Source: JANXYW01 sp964458665
GTDB lineage: Bacteria; Chloroflexota; Dehalococcoidia; DSTF01; JACRBR01
Length of the DNA stretch: 49,896 nucleotides
Assembly (NCBI GenBank): GCA_964458665.1
Contig: CAYWOO010000244.1
Span: 1 to 49,896, forward strand
Direction of reading: 5' to 3'
Below are positions 1-8,012 of this stretch, piece by piece. The notes under the pieces were generated by a model. The model searched no databases, had not been told where the DNA came from, and saw only the letters and a list, made by a program, of their open reading frames with translations. The first letter of the stretch is position 1, and every line of letters begins with the position of its first letter. The translations under genes and the position numbers were made by a program.

Positions 1-72
1 CCTGAGCACCACGAGCGGTTCCGCGCCGCAGCGGCTCGCGTCGCCAAAGGTAACGCCGGCAAACCGGGCTAG
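1..72 (+). CDS. Possible 3' end of an unidentified gene
   Basis: Frame 1 is open from the window edge to a TAG at 70-72 and encodes 23 residues ending in a Lys/Gly-rich tail (ending GNAGKPG). It could be the C-terminus of a gene that begins outside the window. It is too short to assign a family, and the frame could be open by chance in GC-rich DNA. Confidence 0.3.
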   Translation, partial: PEHHERFRAAAARVAKGNAGKPG

Positions 73-248
73 CACGGCATGCCGTCCGTACCCCACTGGG
101 CGGAGCGGGGCGTCGTGAGGCGCCTGCTCCAACTGCAAAACGCGTATCCACCCGCCACCAACGACCAATCGGCGAAATCTGTGTAATCTGTGGTTCCGTC
201 CCTCCCGACGACGGGAGACCACGACCGACGACCGATGAGGAGCACATC
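73..248. other. Intergenic leader with CTGTG-type repeat
   Basis: No gene is seen. Around 170-196 lies a copy of the short CTGTG repeat (ATCTGTGTAATCTGTGG), then a low-complexity stretch of GAC-GAC-type triplets (about 205-238), then GAGGAG before the ATG at 249. The same order of repeat, GAC-rich stretch and Shine-Dalgarno occurs upstream of the SDR gene at 8711. Confidence 0.5.
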
Positions 249-1511
249 ATGGGCGGGCGAGTCCCCTGGGAAGCAGACCAGACAGCATCCGCCGCGCGCG
301 AGGACGCATACGACCTGGAGGCGGCGCTCTCCCAGCGGGCGCAGAAGATGGCGTGGTCGCCGTGGTTCCAGGGCGAGCTGCCACCGCCGCCGAAGGCGCC
401 TATCTTCCTCACCGGCGGCGTGCCGGATCCGCCATCGCTCCCCACCGAAGAGCTGATCGCATGCAACGAGCGCGTGCTGCGGCGCGAGGGCGAACAGGCG
501 CTGATGTACGGCGGGCCGCAAGGGCCGTCGGGACTACGCGACTGGCTCGCGCTTGACATCAACCGCCGCGAAGGCATCGCGCTGGATAAGACGAACTTCG
601 TGCTGACGACGGGTTCGTCGGGCGCGTTCGAGAACGTCTGCGAGACGTTCCTCGACCCGGGCGACGTGATCATCCTCGAGCAGCCGTGCTTCGCCGGCAG
701 CACGCGCATCGCGATCTCGTGTCTGCCGGAAATCGCCACGGTGCCCCTCGATGACGACGGGCTCGATGTGGTCGCGCTGGCGCAGCTCACCGACCGCCTC
801 GCGTCCGAGGGCAAGCGCGCCAAGCTGCTGTACACGATCACGAACTTCCAGAACCCGGCGGCGAACACGATGAGCCTCGAGCGCCGCCGCGCCGTCGTCG
901 ATATCTGCCACAAGCACAACATCCTCATCGCGCAGGACGACGCGTACGGCGCCATCAGCTTCGACCGCGAACCGCTGCCGTCGCTGTTCACCGTGGCGGG
1001 CGGCACGGGCGCGGTGCTCATGGGCACGTTCAGCAAGACGCTCGCCACGGGACTGCGCGTGGGTTGGATCATGGGCGAGAAGCCCGTCATCGATGCCATC
1101 ACCCGCATGCGGTTCGACATGGGTGTCTCGCCGTGGACGACGCGCGTCATCGCGGAATTCTGCGCAACCGGTCACTACGACACGCACGTCCCGATGATGA
1201 TCGAGATCTATCGCCGCAAGCGGGACGCGATGCTGGCCGCGCTCGACGAGCGCTGTTCGAACTACGCTCAGTGGGCCGTGCCGAAAGGTGGCTTCTTCAT
1301 CTGGGCAGAGCTTGCCGAGGGAATCGATCCCGCTCGGCTGCGGATCACGGCGAACGAAGAGGCCGTAGGCTACGTCGGCGGCGAGGCGTTCTTCGCCGAC
1401 GGCACCGGCCACAATTTCGTCCGCCTCTGCTACAGCAACGTGGCCGAGGCCGATATCCCCGAAGCCGTCATGCGCTTCGGCCGCGCGCTCGAACGCGCGG
1501 TACGCGACTAG
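249..1511 (+). CDS. PLP-dependent class I/II aminotransferase
   Basis: A 420-residue fold-type I aminotransferase of the LysN/MocR-domain type (2-aminoadipate/aromatic/branched aminotransferases); the substrate cannot be read from sequence. The Schiff-base lysine is K263 in GTFSKTLATGLRVGW, the usual SFSK-x-[IL]-x-PGLRxGW motif with small changes. The Asn/Asp-Tyr cofactor region is visible as NFQNPAA followed by QDDAYG. The ATG at 249 is supported by GAGGAG seven bases upstream. It is followed 42 bp later by an amidohydrolase in the same direction, so the two may be co-transcribed and act in one amino-acid or aromatic degradation route (inference). Confidence 0.88.
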   Translation: MGGRVPWEADQTASAAREDAYDLEAALSQRAQKMAWSPWFQGELPPPPKAPIFLTGGVPDPPSLPTEELIACNERVLRREGEQALMYGGPQGPSGLRDWLALDINRREGIALDKTNFVLTTGSSGAFENVCETFLDPGDVIILEQPCFAGSTRIAISCLPEIATVPLDDDGLDVVALAQLTDRLASEGKRAKLLYTITNFQNPAANTMSLERRRAVVDICHKHNILIAQDDAYGAISFDREPLPSLFTVAGGTGAVLMGTFSKTLATGLRVGWIMGEKPVIDAITRMRFDMGVSPWTTRVIAEFCATGHYDTHVPMMIEIYRRKRDAMLAALDERCSNYAQWAVPKGGFFIWAELAEGIDPARLRITANEEAVGYVGGEAFFADGTGHNFVRLCYSNVAEADIPEAVMRFGRALERAVRD

Positions 1512-1553
1512 CGCTCGCTCGTCGATACGTTCGTCGAGCGCGGGGGAAATTGG

Positions 1554-2444
1554 ATGATCATCGACAGCCATGCGCACGTCTTTCCGCCCGAGGTGATCGC
1601 GCGCCGTGCGGACCTGCTGGCCGACGAGCCGGCGTTCGCCGAGATCTACGGCGAGGACGCGGCGAAGATGGCGACAGCGGAGGACATCCTCGCATCGATG
1701 GATGAGGCTGGCGTCGACCGCACTCTCATCGTCAACTTTGCCTGGCACAGCGAGGCGCTCGTCGACGAGACGAACGCCTACATCATCGAGCAGGCGTCGC
1801 GCTCCGGCGGCCGGCTGATCCCGTTCGTGTCGGTGTACTTCGGCGAGAACGCGGGCGCCCACGGCCGCGCCGAGACTGACGACGCGCCCGCCATCGCGCG
1901 CAACGACGTGCGCTCGAAGATTCGCCGCCTCGCGACCGCAGGTGCGCGCGGCATCGGCGAACTGCGGCCGGAGAGCAGCGGCTACAACCTCGCCAACAGC
2001 GATGAAGCGGACCTGCTGGCGTGGGCAGCTGCCGCGTTCGACCTGCCCGTGCTGGTGCACGCTAGCGAGCCCGTCGGTCATGCCTATCGCGGCAAACAAG
2101 GACTGGCGCTCGATGCGCTGTACGCGTTTGCGCGCGCGCAGTCCGGCGTCACGATCATCGCCGCGCACTGGGGGGGCGGTCTGCCGTTCTACGCGCTGAT
2201 GCCGGAAGTGCGCGAGGCCCTCGATTCGATGTACTTCGACACGGCGGCATCGCACCTCCTCTACGATCCGGCGATCTACCGCCGCGTCATCGATCTCGTC
2301 GGCGTCGAAAAGATCCTCTGGGCCAGCGACTACCCACTGACATCGCAGGCAAAAGCGCTCGAACGCACGCACGAAACATCGCTCACGGACGCAGAGCTAA
2401 CAGCGATCACCGGCGGCAACGTCGCCCGGCTTCTGAGCCTGTAG
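1554..2444 (+). CDS. Amidohydrolase family 2 (ACMSD-like) metal-dependent hydrolase
   Basis: A 296-residue TIM-barrel protein of the amidohydrolase-2 family, which contains ACMSD-type decarboxylases and lactone or dihydroxybenzoate hydrolases. The N-terminus begins directly with the metal-binding HxH (SHAHVFPPEV). A second histidine lies in AAHWGGG and the late catalytic Asp in WASDYPLT. Length is normal for the family. The start at 1554 has a weak GGGGGAAA upstream. It follows the aminotransferase closely. Substrate is unknown; decarboxylation or hydrolysis of a cyclic or aromatic acid is the family-level guess. Confidence 0.82.
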   Translation: MIIDSHAHVFPPEVIARRADLLADEPAFAEIYGEDAAKMATAEDILASMDEAGVDRTLIVNFAWHSEALVDETNAYIIEQASRSGGRLIPFVSVYFGENAGAHGRAETDDAPAIARNDVRSKIRRLATAGARGIGELRPESSGYNLANSDEADLLAWAAAAFDLPVLVHASEPVGHAYRGKQGLALDALYAFARAQSGVTIIAAHWGGGLPFYALMPEVREALDSMYFDTAASHLLYDPAIYRRVIDLVGVEKILWASDYPLTSQAKALERTHETSLTDAELTAITGGNVARLLSL

Positions 2445-2462
2445 CGAGACCACGAGACGGCG

Positions 2463-2540
2463 GCACCACACGAGCACCTCACCCCGGCCTTCGGCCACCC
2501 CTCTCCACGATGTGGAGAGGGGGCATTTCGAGGAGGAAGC
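2463..2540. repeat. Dispersed palindromic repeat, family A
   Basis: CCTCACCCCGGCC-TTCGGCC followed by the inverted repeat CCTCTCCAC-GAT-GTGGAGAGG and a GCATTTCGAGGAGG-like tail. Near-identical units occur at about 13858, 17525, 17645, 40162, 43690 and 48104. Confidence 0.75.
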
Positions 2541-2632
2541 TTGGTCCCGCGCGGATCCCACTAGCTGTCGCCTGTTGGAGGCGTCCGATCCACAAACCCT
2601 GCCCGACGTCCCAGTCACATGCCCGGTCCAAG

Positions 2633-2955
2633 AGCCCTCTCCACGGCGTGGAGAGGGCGCGGCCGACGGCCGGGGTGAGGTGCCCGTGCCCCCCCGGCTG
2701 TTGGCAGCCCGCCACATCCACCACAACGCCTCGACTTCGGATCCTCTCCCCAAAATCGAGAGCCCTCTCCACGGCGTGGAGAGGGCGCGGCCGACGGCCG
2801 GGATGAGGTGCCGTGCCGCCCCCGGCTGTTGGCAGCCCGCCACATCCACCACAACGCCTCGACTTCGGATCCTCTCCCCAAAATCGAGAGCCCTCTCCAC
2901 GGCGTGGAGAGGGCGCGGCCGACGGCCGGGGTGAGGTGCCCGTGCCGCCCCCCAG
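2633..2955. repeat. Tandem repeat, 128-bp period, about 2.5 copies (family A)
   Basis: The unit beginning AGCCCTCTCCACGG starts at 2633, 2761 and 2889, an exact 128-bp spacing; the third copy stops after about 65 bp. Each unit starts with the perfect inverted repeat CCCTCTCCAC-GGC-GTGGAGAGGG, followed by a GGCCGACGGCCGGGG block and a unique-looking spacer. The copies are nearly identical, so the duplication is recent. Apparent open frames through this block are periodic artefacts. It fills most of the 548-bp gap between the amidohydrolase and thpR. Confidence 0.9.
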
Positions 2956-2992
2956 GCTGCGCCTTCGCACGAATGACCTACACTGACGCACG

Positions 2993-3628
2993 ATGCTCGG
3001 CCGCAAGAAAAAACCACAACCGCAACCGGCACAGCCGACCCCAAACACGCTCCGGCTCTTCGTGGCGGTCGACATGCCACCCGACGTGAAGCGCGCCGTC
3101 ATCAACACGATCGACGGCCTACAACGCACGCTCGCGATACCGTCGCTGCGCTGGGTGCGGCCGGAAGGCATTCACGCCACGCTCGAATTCCTCGGCGCTA
3201 CGCCGGAAGAACGCGTGACTGCGATCAAGCAGGCGCTGGCCGGGTGCGCGGAGACGTCTGCGCCGTTCGAACTGACGCCGTTAGGCGTCGGGTCGTTCGG
3301 CGGACGGCATGTGCGCGTGATCTGGATCGGTCTTGGCGGCGATGAGGGGGCGCTTGCGGACCTGGCGGAGAACGTCGAGTCGGCGCTCGCGCCGCTCGGC
3401 TTCGCCCGCGAGCAGCGCGACTTCAACGCGCATCTCACGCTCGCCCGCGTCCGCGACGATGCGACGCCGGCCGACCGCGTGCGCTTGCACGAAGCGATCA
3501 CCCGCTTCGACGCGCCCGTCTTCCCGTCGTTCCGCGTCACCGACTTCGTACTGATGCAGTCGGTCCTCGGCGAAGGCGGCGCACACTATCGCCCACTGGC
3601 GAAGTTCCCGCTTACCGGCGAGCCGTAG
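2993..3628 (+). CDS. thpR: RNA 2',3'-cyclic phosphodiesterase (LigT/ThpR)
   Basis: A 211-residue 2H-phosphoesterase. It carries the two HxTx signatures of the family, HATL at residues 61-64 and HLTL at 147-150, which form the catalytic pair that opens 2',3'-cyclic phosphates on RNA ends. The conserved core starts at RLFVAVD (about residue 21); the preceding Lys/Pro/Gln-rich stretch is a dispensable-looking extension. No Shine-Dalgarno precedes the ATG. Instead TACACT lies 8 nt upstream (2979-2984), suggesting a leaderless mRNA. Confidence 0.9.
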   Translation: MLGRKKKPQPQPAQPTPNTLRLFVAVDMPPDVKRAVINTIDGLQRTLAIPSLRWVRPEGIHATLEFLGATPEERVTAIKQALAGCAETSAPFELTPLGVGSFGGRHVRVIWIGLGGDEGALADLAENVESALAPLGFAREQRDFNAHLTLARVRDDATPADRVRLHEAITRFDAPVFPSFRVTDFVLMQSVLGEGGAHYRPLAKFPLTGEP

Positions 3629-3653
3629 CGCCTTCGAAGCGGCGGATCCCACG

Positions 3654-3720
3654 TCATCCAGAGCGCAGCGAAGGATCTACTCCGCCCGACGTAGATGCTT
3701 CGCTACGCTCAGAGGACAAC
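3654..3720. repeat. Dispersed repeat, family C (CATCCnGAGCGnAGCGAAGGATCT)
   Basis: A stretch starting CATCCAGAGCGCAGCG and ending GCTTCGCTACGCTCAG; the two ends are imperfect inverted repeats. Related copies lie at 4321-4388, 7777-7843, 15056-15126 and 37934-37980. Confidence 0.8.
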
Positions 3721-3793
3721 GGTTCCCGCCGCATCGTCCGTATGAGCGCAATCCGTCGGGCCCTTGTTCCTACCTGTGCGGTAGGATCGGGAT

Positions 3794-4273
3794 ATGCCTG
3801 ACACCATCGAAGTCCTCATCGAGATACCGAGCGGCAGCCGAAACAAGTACGAGTGGGACGACAAGCGCGGCGTCCTGCGCCTCGACCGCACACTGTACTC
3901 GTCCGTGCACTACCCCACCGACTACGGCTACATCCCGAATACGCACGCCGACGACGGTGACCATCTCGATGTACTGGTGATCGTCGAAGAGCCGACACTG
4001 CCCGGCTGCTATCTCGATGCGCGGCCCATCGGCGTGCTGCGAATGCGCGACGACAAGGGCGGCGACGACAAGATCATCTGCGTGCCGGTCGCCGATCCCC
4101 GCTTTGCGGACGTGCGCGAGTTTGCCGACATCGCATCGCACTGGCAGCGCGAGATCGACCAGTTCTTCCGCACCTACAAGGCTCTGCAGGGTCTGCAAGT
4201 CGACATCTACGGCTGGGGCGATCGCGCGCAGGCTTGGCAGATCATCGAAGCAGCGCAGGCAGCCGCGAAGTGA
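3794..4273 (+). CDS. ppa: Inorganic pyrophosphatase, family I
   Basis: A 159-residue soluble family I pyrophosphatase that hydrolyses PPi to two phosphates and drives biosynthetic reactions. The start (IEIPSGSRNKYEWD) and the metal-binding DGDHLDVLV motif (D54, D56, D59, matching the DxDxxD signature) are clear. Further conserved features are YPTDYGYIP and DDKIICVPVAD. Full length for a bacterial family I enzyme. There is no Shine-Dalgarno. TAGGAT lies 6 nt upstream of the ATG (3782-3787), again consistent with leaderless expression. Confidence 0.96.
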   Translation: MPDTIEVLIEIPSGSRNKYEWDDKRGVLRLDRTLYSSVHYPTDYGYIPNTHADDGDHLDVLVIVEEPTLPGCYLDARPIGVLRMRDDKGGDDKIICVPVADPRFADVREFADIASHWQREIDQFFRTYKALQGLQVDIYGWGDRAQAWQIIEAAQAAAK

Positions 4274-4320
4274 CAGACATCGGGGACGGACTGCGTGGGC
4301 GTGCCGCGCGTAGTGGGATT

Positions 4321-4443
4321 GTCATCCTGAGCAAAGCGAAGGATCTTGGCCGTTCGGAGAAGATGCTTCGCTACGCTCAGCATGACAGCATTCCGCCGCC
4401 CTCTACCCAACTGACCTCTGTGCCTCTGTGCCTCTGTGGTGAG
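4321..4443. repeat. Family C repeat followed by CTGTG repeat (family D)
   Basis: 4321-4388 is a family C copy (CATCCTGAGCAAAGCGAAGG ... GCTACGCTCAGCATGACAG). 4412-4443 is the phrase CTCTGTGCCTCTGTGCCTC-TGTGGTGA, which ends 12 bases before the rdgB ATG. The two families sit head to tail here, as they also do at 7731-7980. Confidence 0.75.
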
Positions 4444-4454
4444 ATCGTCAGGCG

Positions 4455-5087
4455 ATGACACAAAGGCTCGTCATCGCCACCAACAACCCCGGCAAGCTGC
4501 GGGAGTTCCAGCGCCTGCTCGATGGCTGTGGCTTCGACCTGGTGACGCCGCGCGAACTCGGTGTCAACTTCGACCCGGAAGAGACCGGAAGCACGTTCGC
4601 GGAGAATGCTACGATTAAAGCTGTGGAGGCGGCGCGCGCTTGCGGGCTCGTGGCGCTGGCCGATGACTCTGGGCTGGAAGTGGATCACCTGGGCGGCCGC
4701 CCAGGAATTTTTTCCGCGCGATATGCTGGTTGTGACAGGACGGATCCGAACATCTCCGAAGCACGGCAGTTGGAGCTGCTGCTGGAAGAGATGCACGGCG
4801 TGCCGGAGGAGCAGCGGACGGCGCGCTTCCGCTGCGTCATCGCCATCGCGACGCCGAACAGCGATGGCGTGCAGCTCGTCGACGGCGTGTTCGAGGGGCG
4901 TATTGGGTACGAGCCGCGCGGCACGAACGGCTTCGGCTACGACCCGATCTTCGTCGTGCCGGGGCGCGGCATGACGAGCGCGCAGCTGTCGCCGAAACAG
5001 AAGAATCGGATCAGCCATCGCGGCCAGGCGGCGGCGAAGGCGCTGGAATTGCTGAGGAAGATGTCCGATGGGGACCCAGCCGGATGA
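4455..5087 (+). CDS. rdgB: XTP/dITP pyrophosphatase (HAM1/RdgB)
   Basis: A 210-residue house-cleaning nucleotide pyrophosphatase that removes dITP, XTP and related deaminated purine triphosphates. The N-terminal nucleotide-binding motif TNNPGK (residues 9-14), the metal-binding DDSGLEVD (70-77) and GTNGFGYDPIF are all present. Full length. Its last 20 bases overlap the start of moaA, so the two are translationally linked. The ATG at 4455 has only a weak Shine-Dalgarno. Confidence 0.95.
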   Translation: MTQRLVIATNNPGKLREFQRLLDGCGFDLVTPRELGVNFDPEETGSTFAENATIKAVEAARACGLVALADDSGLEVDHLGGRPGIFSARYAGCDRTDPNISEARQLELLLEEMHGVPEEQRTARFRCVIAIATPNSDGVQLVDGVFEGRIGYEPRGTNGFGYDPIFVVPGRGMTSAQLSPKQKNRISHRGQAAAKALELLRKMSDGDPAG

Positions 5088-6111
5088 GCTGATCGCAACG
5101 CGCGCAGGCGGCCCGCTGGACCGCCTCGGCCGCCCCATGCGCGACCTGCGCATCTCCGTCACCGATCGCTGCAACTTCCGCTGCCGCTACTGCATGCCAC
5201 GCGAGGTCTTCGGAGCGAACTTCCAGTTCCTGCCGCGCGACGAGATCCTTTCGTTCGAAGAGATCGCCCGCCTTGGCCACATCTTCGCCAGGCAGGGCGT
5301 GCGAAAGCTGCGCCTCACAGGCGGCGAGCCGCTGCTGCGCCACGGGCTGCCGTCGCTGATCGCCATGCTGGCGCAGATCCCGGACATCGACATCGCCCTC
5401 ACGACCAACGGATCGCTGCTGGCCGAGCAGGCGCAGACGCTCTCCGACGCCGGCCTCAAGCGCGTCACCGTCAGCCTCGACTCGCTCGACGACGCCGTCT
5501 TCCGCTCGATGAACGATGCGGATTTCCCCGTCGCGCGCGTGCTCGAAGGCATCGATGCCGCAGCGGCGGCCGGCCTCAATCCCGTGAAGATCAATGCTGT
5601 CGTGCGCCGCGGCGTCAACGACCACACCGTCGTCGAACTCGCGCGGTACTTTCGCGATGCGGGCCACATCGTGCGCTTCATCGAGTACATGGACGTCGGC
5701 CACAGCAACGGCTGGCGCCTCAACGACGTCGTCCCCGGCGGCGAGATCGTCCGTATGATCAGCGACGAGATGCCGATGGAGCCGATCGATGCCAACTACG
5801 GCGGCGAGGTCGCGCAGCGCTGGCGCTACCGCGCCGGTGGCGGCGAAGTCGGCGTCATCACGTCGGTGACGCAGCCGTTCTGCGGCGACTGCACCCGCGC
5901 CCGCATCTCGGCCGAGGGCAAGCTCTACACCTGCCTCTTCGCCACCGAAGGCACCGACCTCCGCGCCCTGCTGCGCGACGGCAGCGACGACGCCGCGATC
6001 ACCGCCACGCTCCGCGCCCTCTGGACCGCCCGCGAAGATCGCTACTCCGAACTGCGCTCAGCGGCAACGGAGAAGCTCCCCAAGATCGAGATGTCGTATA
6101 TCGGCGGGTGA
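5068..6111 (+). CDS. moaA: GTP 3',8-cyclase MoaA (molybdopterin synthesis)
   Basis: A 347-residue radical-SAM enzyme that converts GTP to 3',8-cyclo-GTP, the first step of molybdopterin synthesis. The N-terminal cluster motif C35-x3-C39-x2-C42 and the C-terminal cluster C272-x2-C275-x13-C289 are complete. The terminal SYIGG provides the essential double-glycine tail. It overlaps rdgB by 20 bp. The pathway partner moaC is 1.1 kb downstream, separated by an oppositely oriented methyltransferase. A consumer of pterin cofactor, the AOR-family enzyme, lies at 15.3 kb. Confidence 0.96.
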   Translation: MGTQPDELIATRAGGPLDRLGRPMRDLRISVTDRCNFRCRYCMPREVFGANFQFLPRDEILSFEEIARLGHIFARQGVRKLRLTGGEPLLRHGLPSLIAMLAQIPDIDIALTTNGSLLAEQAQTLSDAGLKRVTVSLDSLDDAVFRSMNDADFPVARVLEGIDAAAAAGLNPVKINAVVRRGVNDHTVVELARYFRDAGHIVRFIEYMDVGHSNGWRLNDVVPGGEIVRMISDEMPMEPIDANYGGEVAQRWRYRAGGGEVGVITSVTQPFCGDCTRARISAEGKLYTCLFATEGTDLRALLRDGSDDAAITATLRALWTAREDRYSELRSAATEKLPKIEMSYIGG

Positions 6112-6172
6112 GGCGCCGTCGATCCAAAGCAGAGAACCCGCCGGCGCCACCTGCCGCTCAGCGGTGTTCACG

Positions 6173-6997
6173 TCAAAACCTTGGTCGCCGCCCCGTGAAC
6201 ATCCCTCGCCGGACGACGCCTTCCCGAATCAGCGCAAGCGTAGCGCGCCGATCGCGTTGCGACTCGGCGAACTTATTGATCCCCCATTCGGCCCGCAACG
6301 CCTTGCTGTATCGGTCGCTGGTCTCGAGGTACGCTCGCGTCGTTCGGGCGAACGAAGGTGTCACGTCCTTCTCCCGCACATCGACGAATCCGGCAGCCTC
6401 GACGAGATCCGTCATCGAGCGCTTCTCCGAAATACCAGGGCCGCGCACACGGGCCGCGCGCCGGTACTCGCGTGGGCTCACACCGGCTGTAATGTAAATC
6501 GTTGTGAACGCCAAACGTCCTCCGGGCTTCAGGAGTTCGTAACACGCTCTCAACACGGAGAGCTTGGACCGCAGTCAGCAGAGGACGTCGGTGTGGACAA
6601 CCGCGTCGAAGCTCTCAGGCAGGAACGGCAGATGCACAGCACTCGCCGCCACGAACATCGCCCGGCGACCGAGTCGTTCGCGGCTAGCCCGCGCCAGCCC
6701 CGTCCGAAGGCTTGTTAGAGGAAGATCGCTTCCGATGACTGAGCAACCGGTTGTGCTGGCTAGATACACGCTCGGGTAGCCCCTCCCGCAACCCACATCA
6801 AGCACCCGCACACCAGATGTGAGGTGAAGGCGGCGCGCGAGTTCGTCGGCCTGCGCGATCGTGGTGTACCCGTTCACGCCGACATTCGCACCGATCGCCA
6901 CACGCTCGACCTCGCGTTCAGCTCTGCTGCCCGCGCGGTCATAGCGCGGTCGAAACCGCTCGATGGTCCGGTGTTCTGCGATCGTTGAACGTCTCAT
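6173..6997 (-). CDS. SAM methyltransferase with in-frame TGA: candidate selenoprotein (or nonsense allele)
   Basis: One continuous frame of 274 codons interrupted only by a TGA at codon 141 (6575-6577). The N-terminal half has a normal class I methyltransferase fold with motif I VLDVGCGRGYPS, a SDLP acidic-loop segment and FDAVVHTDVLC. The C-terminal half continues immediately with LRACYELLKPGGRLAFTTI, the standard post-motif of the same domain. Both halves share the same frame, so this is not a frameshift. The TGA directly follows a Cys codon. Eleven nt after it is a 6-bp hairpin with a 6-nt loop, resembling a bacterial SECIS. The start at 6997 has a good GAGGAGAGG upstream. I recall methyltransferase-domain selenoproteins being annotated in databases but cannot check this. 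A simple nonsense mutation (TGC or TGG to TGA) is the alternative. The substrate is unknown. Confidence 0.75.
6546..6577 (-). promoter_or_regulatory. SECIS-like hairpin after the in-frame TGA
   Basis: Reading the minus strand, TGA is followed by 11 nt, then GCTCTC-CGTGTT-GAGAGC, a perfect 6-bp stem with a 6-nt loop (6546-6563). The loop begins 17 nt after TGA and has G as its second base. As I recall, bacterial SECIS models require a loop 16-37 nt from UGA and a G among the first two loop bases. The stem is short and no selenocysteine machinery is visible in the window, so the assignment is tentative. Confidence 0.45.
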
Positions 6998-7210
6998 GCC
7001 CTCTCCTCGAAGTGTAACCACCGCGGGCGCCGAAGGCGCCAATCGAACGAGTCTTTGCTCCACCCCCGTCCTGAGCCTCCTGGCGATTCGTGTTTGCACC
7101 CCTACGTCCGATGTTCCATCTTCAATCCGCGATCTGTGACGTTTGCAGCCTCCTCCGTCCCTTCCGTGATATCCGTGTAATCCTTGTTTCCCCCATGATA
7201 CCCTAGCGCC

Positions 7211-7711
7211 ATGACCGACCCGGACGAAGCATTCGGCAAGCTCTCGCATATTGATGCGAAGGGGCGCGCGAAGATGGTCGACGTTTCGGCGAAGGACGAC
7301 ACGAAGCGCGAGGCGACGGCGCGCGGCCGCATCGTCATGCGGCGCGAGACGCTGGCGCTGATCCAGCAGGCCGGGCTGCCGAAGGGCGACGTGCTGGCCG
7401 TCGCGCAGATCGCCGGCGTGATGGCGGCGAAGCGCGCGCACGAACTGATCCCCATGTGCCACCCGCTGCTGCTCACCGGCATCGACGTCATGCTGACGCC
7501 GAACGAGACGCGCGCCTGCGTCGATATCGAGGCGACCGTCCGCACCACGGGCAAGACCGGTGTAGAGATGGAGGCGCTAACCGCGGTGGCCGTCGCCGCG
7601 CTCACCGTCTACGACATGTGCAAAGCCGTCGATCGCGCGATGCGCATCGAACAGGTGCGCCTGATGCGCAAGTCCGGCGGCAAGTCCGGCGCGTGGGCCG
7701 CTGTGCGGTAA
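7211..7711 (+). CDS. moaC: Cyclic pyranopterin monophosphate synthase MoaC
   Basis: A 166-residue protein that converts MoaA's product to cyclic pyranopterin monophosphate. The family signatures MVDVSAKDDTKREA, IPMCHPLLL and GVEMEALTAV, with a basic MRKSGGKSG tail, are all present and the length is typical. There is no Shine-Dalgarno; TACCCT lies 6 nt before the ATG (7199-7204), suggesting a leaderless message. A variant of the TGTAATCC/CTGTG repeat lies just upstream at about 7160-7190. It works with moaA at 5068. Confidence 0.96.
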   Translation: MTDPDEAFGKLSHIDAKGRAKMVDVSAKDDTKREATARGRIVMRRETLALIQQAGLPKGDVLAVAQIAGVMAAKRAHELIPMCHPLLLTGIDVMLTPNETRACVDIEATVRTTGKTGVEMEALTAVAVAALTVYDMCKAVDRAMRIEQVRLMRKSGGKSGAWAAVR

Positions 7712-7730
7712 GTTCCTCGCCAACCCAGCA

Positions 7731-7985
7731 ACCCTCTGCGCTCTCTGCGGCTCTACGGCTCTGCGGTGAATCCGCTGTCATGCAGAGCAACGCGAAGCAT
7801 CTTGCCAGTTCCAGCGAGGACCTTCGCTACGCTCAAGGACGACCCGCGCACGGCAACCCAGCAACCGTCGCGCTCTTTGCGGCTTTGCGGTGAATCCCCA
7901 ACCCCTCTCCGCGCCGTCTGCGGCTCTGCGGTGAACCCAATCCGAATCCCCTCTGTGAACTCTGTGCCCTCTGTGGTTCAATACG
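7731..7985. repeat. Array of family D and family C repeats in a 301-bp gap
   Basis: The gap 7712-8012 is made almost wholly of repeats: CTCTGCGGCTC...GCGGTGAATCC (7731-7772), a family C copy (7777-7843), two more GCGGTGAA-ending units (7862-7938) and CTCTGTGAACTCTGTGCCCTC (7950-7970). No gene is seen. GGAGG at 8003-8007 then serves the following ATG. Confidence 0.75.
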
Positions 7986-8012
7986 ACAGACAGGGCAGCC
8001 AACGGAGGCAGC

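Noticed and set aside
534..2372. 612-codon minus-strand open frame opposite the aminotransferase and amidohydrolase
   Set aside because: It spans two real plus-strand genes, is Arg/Ala/Val-rich without any recognisable motif, and is a GC-codon shadow.
2479..3171. Several open frames with repeated peptides in the 128-bp tandem repeat
   Set aside because: They only translate the DNA repeat in both strands and lack any start context.
6173..6997. Frameshifted pseudogene explanation for the methyltransferase
   Set aside because: The two halves are in the same frame, separated by one TGA, so no indel is involved; a nonsense mutation remains possible.
4274..7211. A complete molybdopterin cluster
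   Set aside because: Only moaA and moaC are here; moaB/mogA, moaD, moaE and moeA are not in the window.
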